A stretch of 40,799 bases of DNA from an uncultured Selenomonadales bacterium (GTDB taxonomy: Bacteria > Bacillota > Negativicutes > Selenomonadales > Selenomonadaceae): positions 1 to 40,799 of the forward strand of contig CALGGP010000346.1 in the NCBI GenBank assembly GCA_937915885.1. The letters run 5' to 3'. Position 1 is the first letter of the stretch, and each line of letters starts with the position of its first letter. The translations under genes and the position numbers were made by a program. The notes under the pieces are model-generated. The model was not told the origin of the DNA, did no database searches, and was given only the letters and a program-made list of their open reading frames with translations. Below are positions 40,471 to 40,799 of this stretch, piece after piece.

Positions 40471-40799
40471 AAGGGGGAATGGGGGAAAATAGCCGTTTCA
40501 AAAAGCGAAAGTCTTTGATTTATCGAAGGGGGAATGGGGGAAAATAGCCGTTTCAAAAAGCGAAAGTCTTTGATTTATCGAAGGGGGAATGGGGGAAAAT
40601 AGCCGTTTCAAAAAGCGAAAGTCTTTGATTTATCGAAGGGGGAATGGGGGAAAATAGCCGTTTCAAAAAGCGAAAGTCTTTGATTTATCGAAGGGGGAAT
40701 GGGGGAAAATAGCCGTTTCAAAAAGCGAAAGTCTTTGATTTATCGAAGGGGGAATGGGGGAAAATAGCCGTTTCAAAAAGCGAAAGTCTTTGATTTATC
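40471..40799. repeat. Six 55-bp perfect tandem repeats
   Basis: Units begin at 40471, 40526, 40581, 40636, 40691 and 40746; the last stops one base short because the window ends. Each unit opens with AAGGGGGAATGGGGGAAAAT and closes with GATTTATCG, and all look identical. There are no unique spacers between units, so it is not a CRISPR array. The G-rich part shares the core GGGAATG with the 33-bp repeats at the left end. True copy number is unknown. Confidence 0.97.

Noticed and set aside
40359..40556. Minus-strand open frame over the 55-bp repeats
   Set aside because: The unit is not a multiple of three and the frame closes after two units; no start site.
40471..40799. CRISPR array
   Set aside because: Tandem identical units with no spacers and no cas genes nearby.

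Overview
The window is most of the genome of a tailed bacteriophage, very probably a temperate siphovirus of a Firmicutes host. Evidence for this is a terminase, HK97-type portal, ClpP-like protease and capsid, a tail chaperone pair with a -1 frameshift site, a long tape measure protein and no contractile sheath. Shine-Dalgarno sites are strong (AGGAGG type), and promoters are TTGACA/TATAAT-like with 16-18 bp spacers. The tail protein has DT.R-type repeats that I associate with phages of Negativicutes, so I favour that class, with only moderate confidence. Both ends of the window lie inside perfect tandem repeats, so the assembly probably broke there and the ends are not true termini.

Layout. 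1-187: 33-bp tandem repeats. 330-7808: a late-regulator-like protein, then a packaging block (two small-terminase candidates, HNH nuclease, large terminase) interleaved with DNA-modification-type genes (methyltransferase/GNAT-like fusion, ParB-like protein, PAPS-reductase-like PP-loop enzyme, beta-class DNA methyltransferase). 7815-15014: head and connector genes, two fibre-like proteins, major tail protein and tail chaperones. 15033-23139: tape measure, tail tip and receptor-binding candidates. 23186-24444: holin-like gene and a first repressor switch. 24504-27511: a compact row of seven small genes of unclear role (papain-like protease plus low-complexity and Cys/Gly-rich proteins). 27567-28100: amidase endolysin. 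28139-31903: small accessory and regulatory genes, including a 217-bp array in which GG recurs every 5 nt. 31922-38217: recombination and replication (RecT, RusA, Gam-like, primase-helicase). 38284-38839: an origin-like region with 18 GTTCCC/GGGAAC boxes around an AT-rich segment. 38842-40368: two further repressors on the minus strand and a third promoter-gene-terminator cassette. 40471-40799: six copies of a 55-bp repeat.

How it fits together. Structural genes all read rightward and are tightly packed, with many ATGA-type overlaps. Three related XRE repressors on the minus strand each have their own promoter. Two of them face an almost identical rightward promoter that drives one small gene ending in an intrinsic terminator. 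A third promoter-gene-terminator unit has no adjacent repressor. The plus strand is G-rich from the left end to about 23.5 kb and C-rich from there to about 38 kb although nearly all genes read the same way. This is what bidirectional replication of a circle from the 38.3-40.8 kb region, ending near 23.5 kb, would produce. No integrase is visible; a plasmid-like prophage is possible, but the integrase may also lie in sequence missing between the ends.

The items I find least explained are the GGNNN array, the GTTCCC origin-like region, the small-gene cassette at 24.5-27.5 kb, and the modification-type genes wrapped around the terminase.
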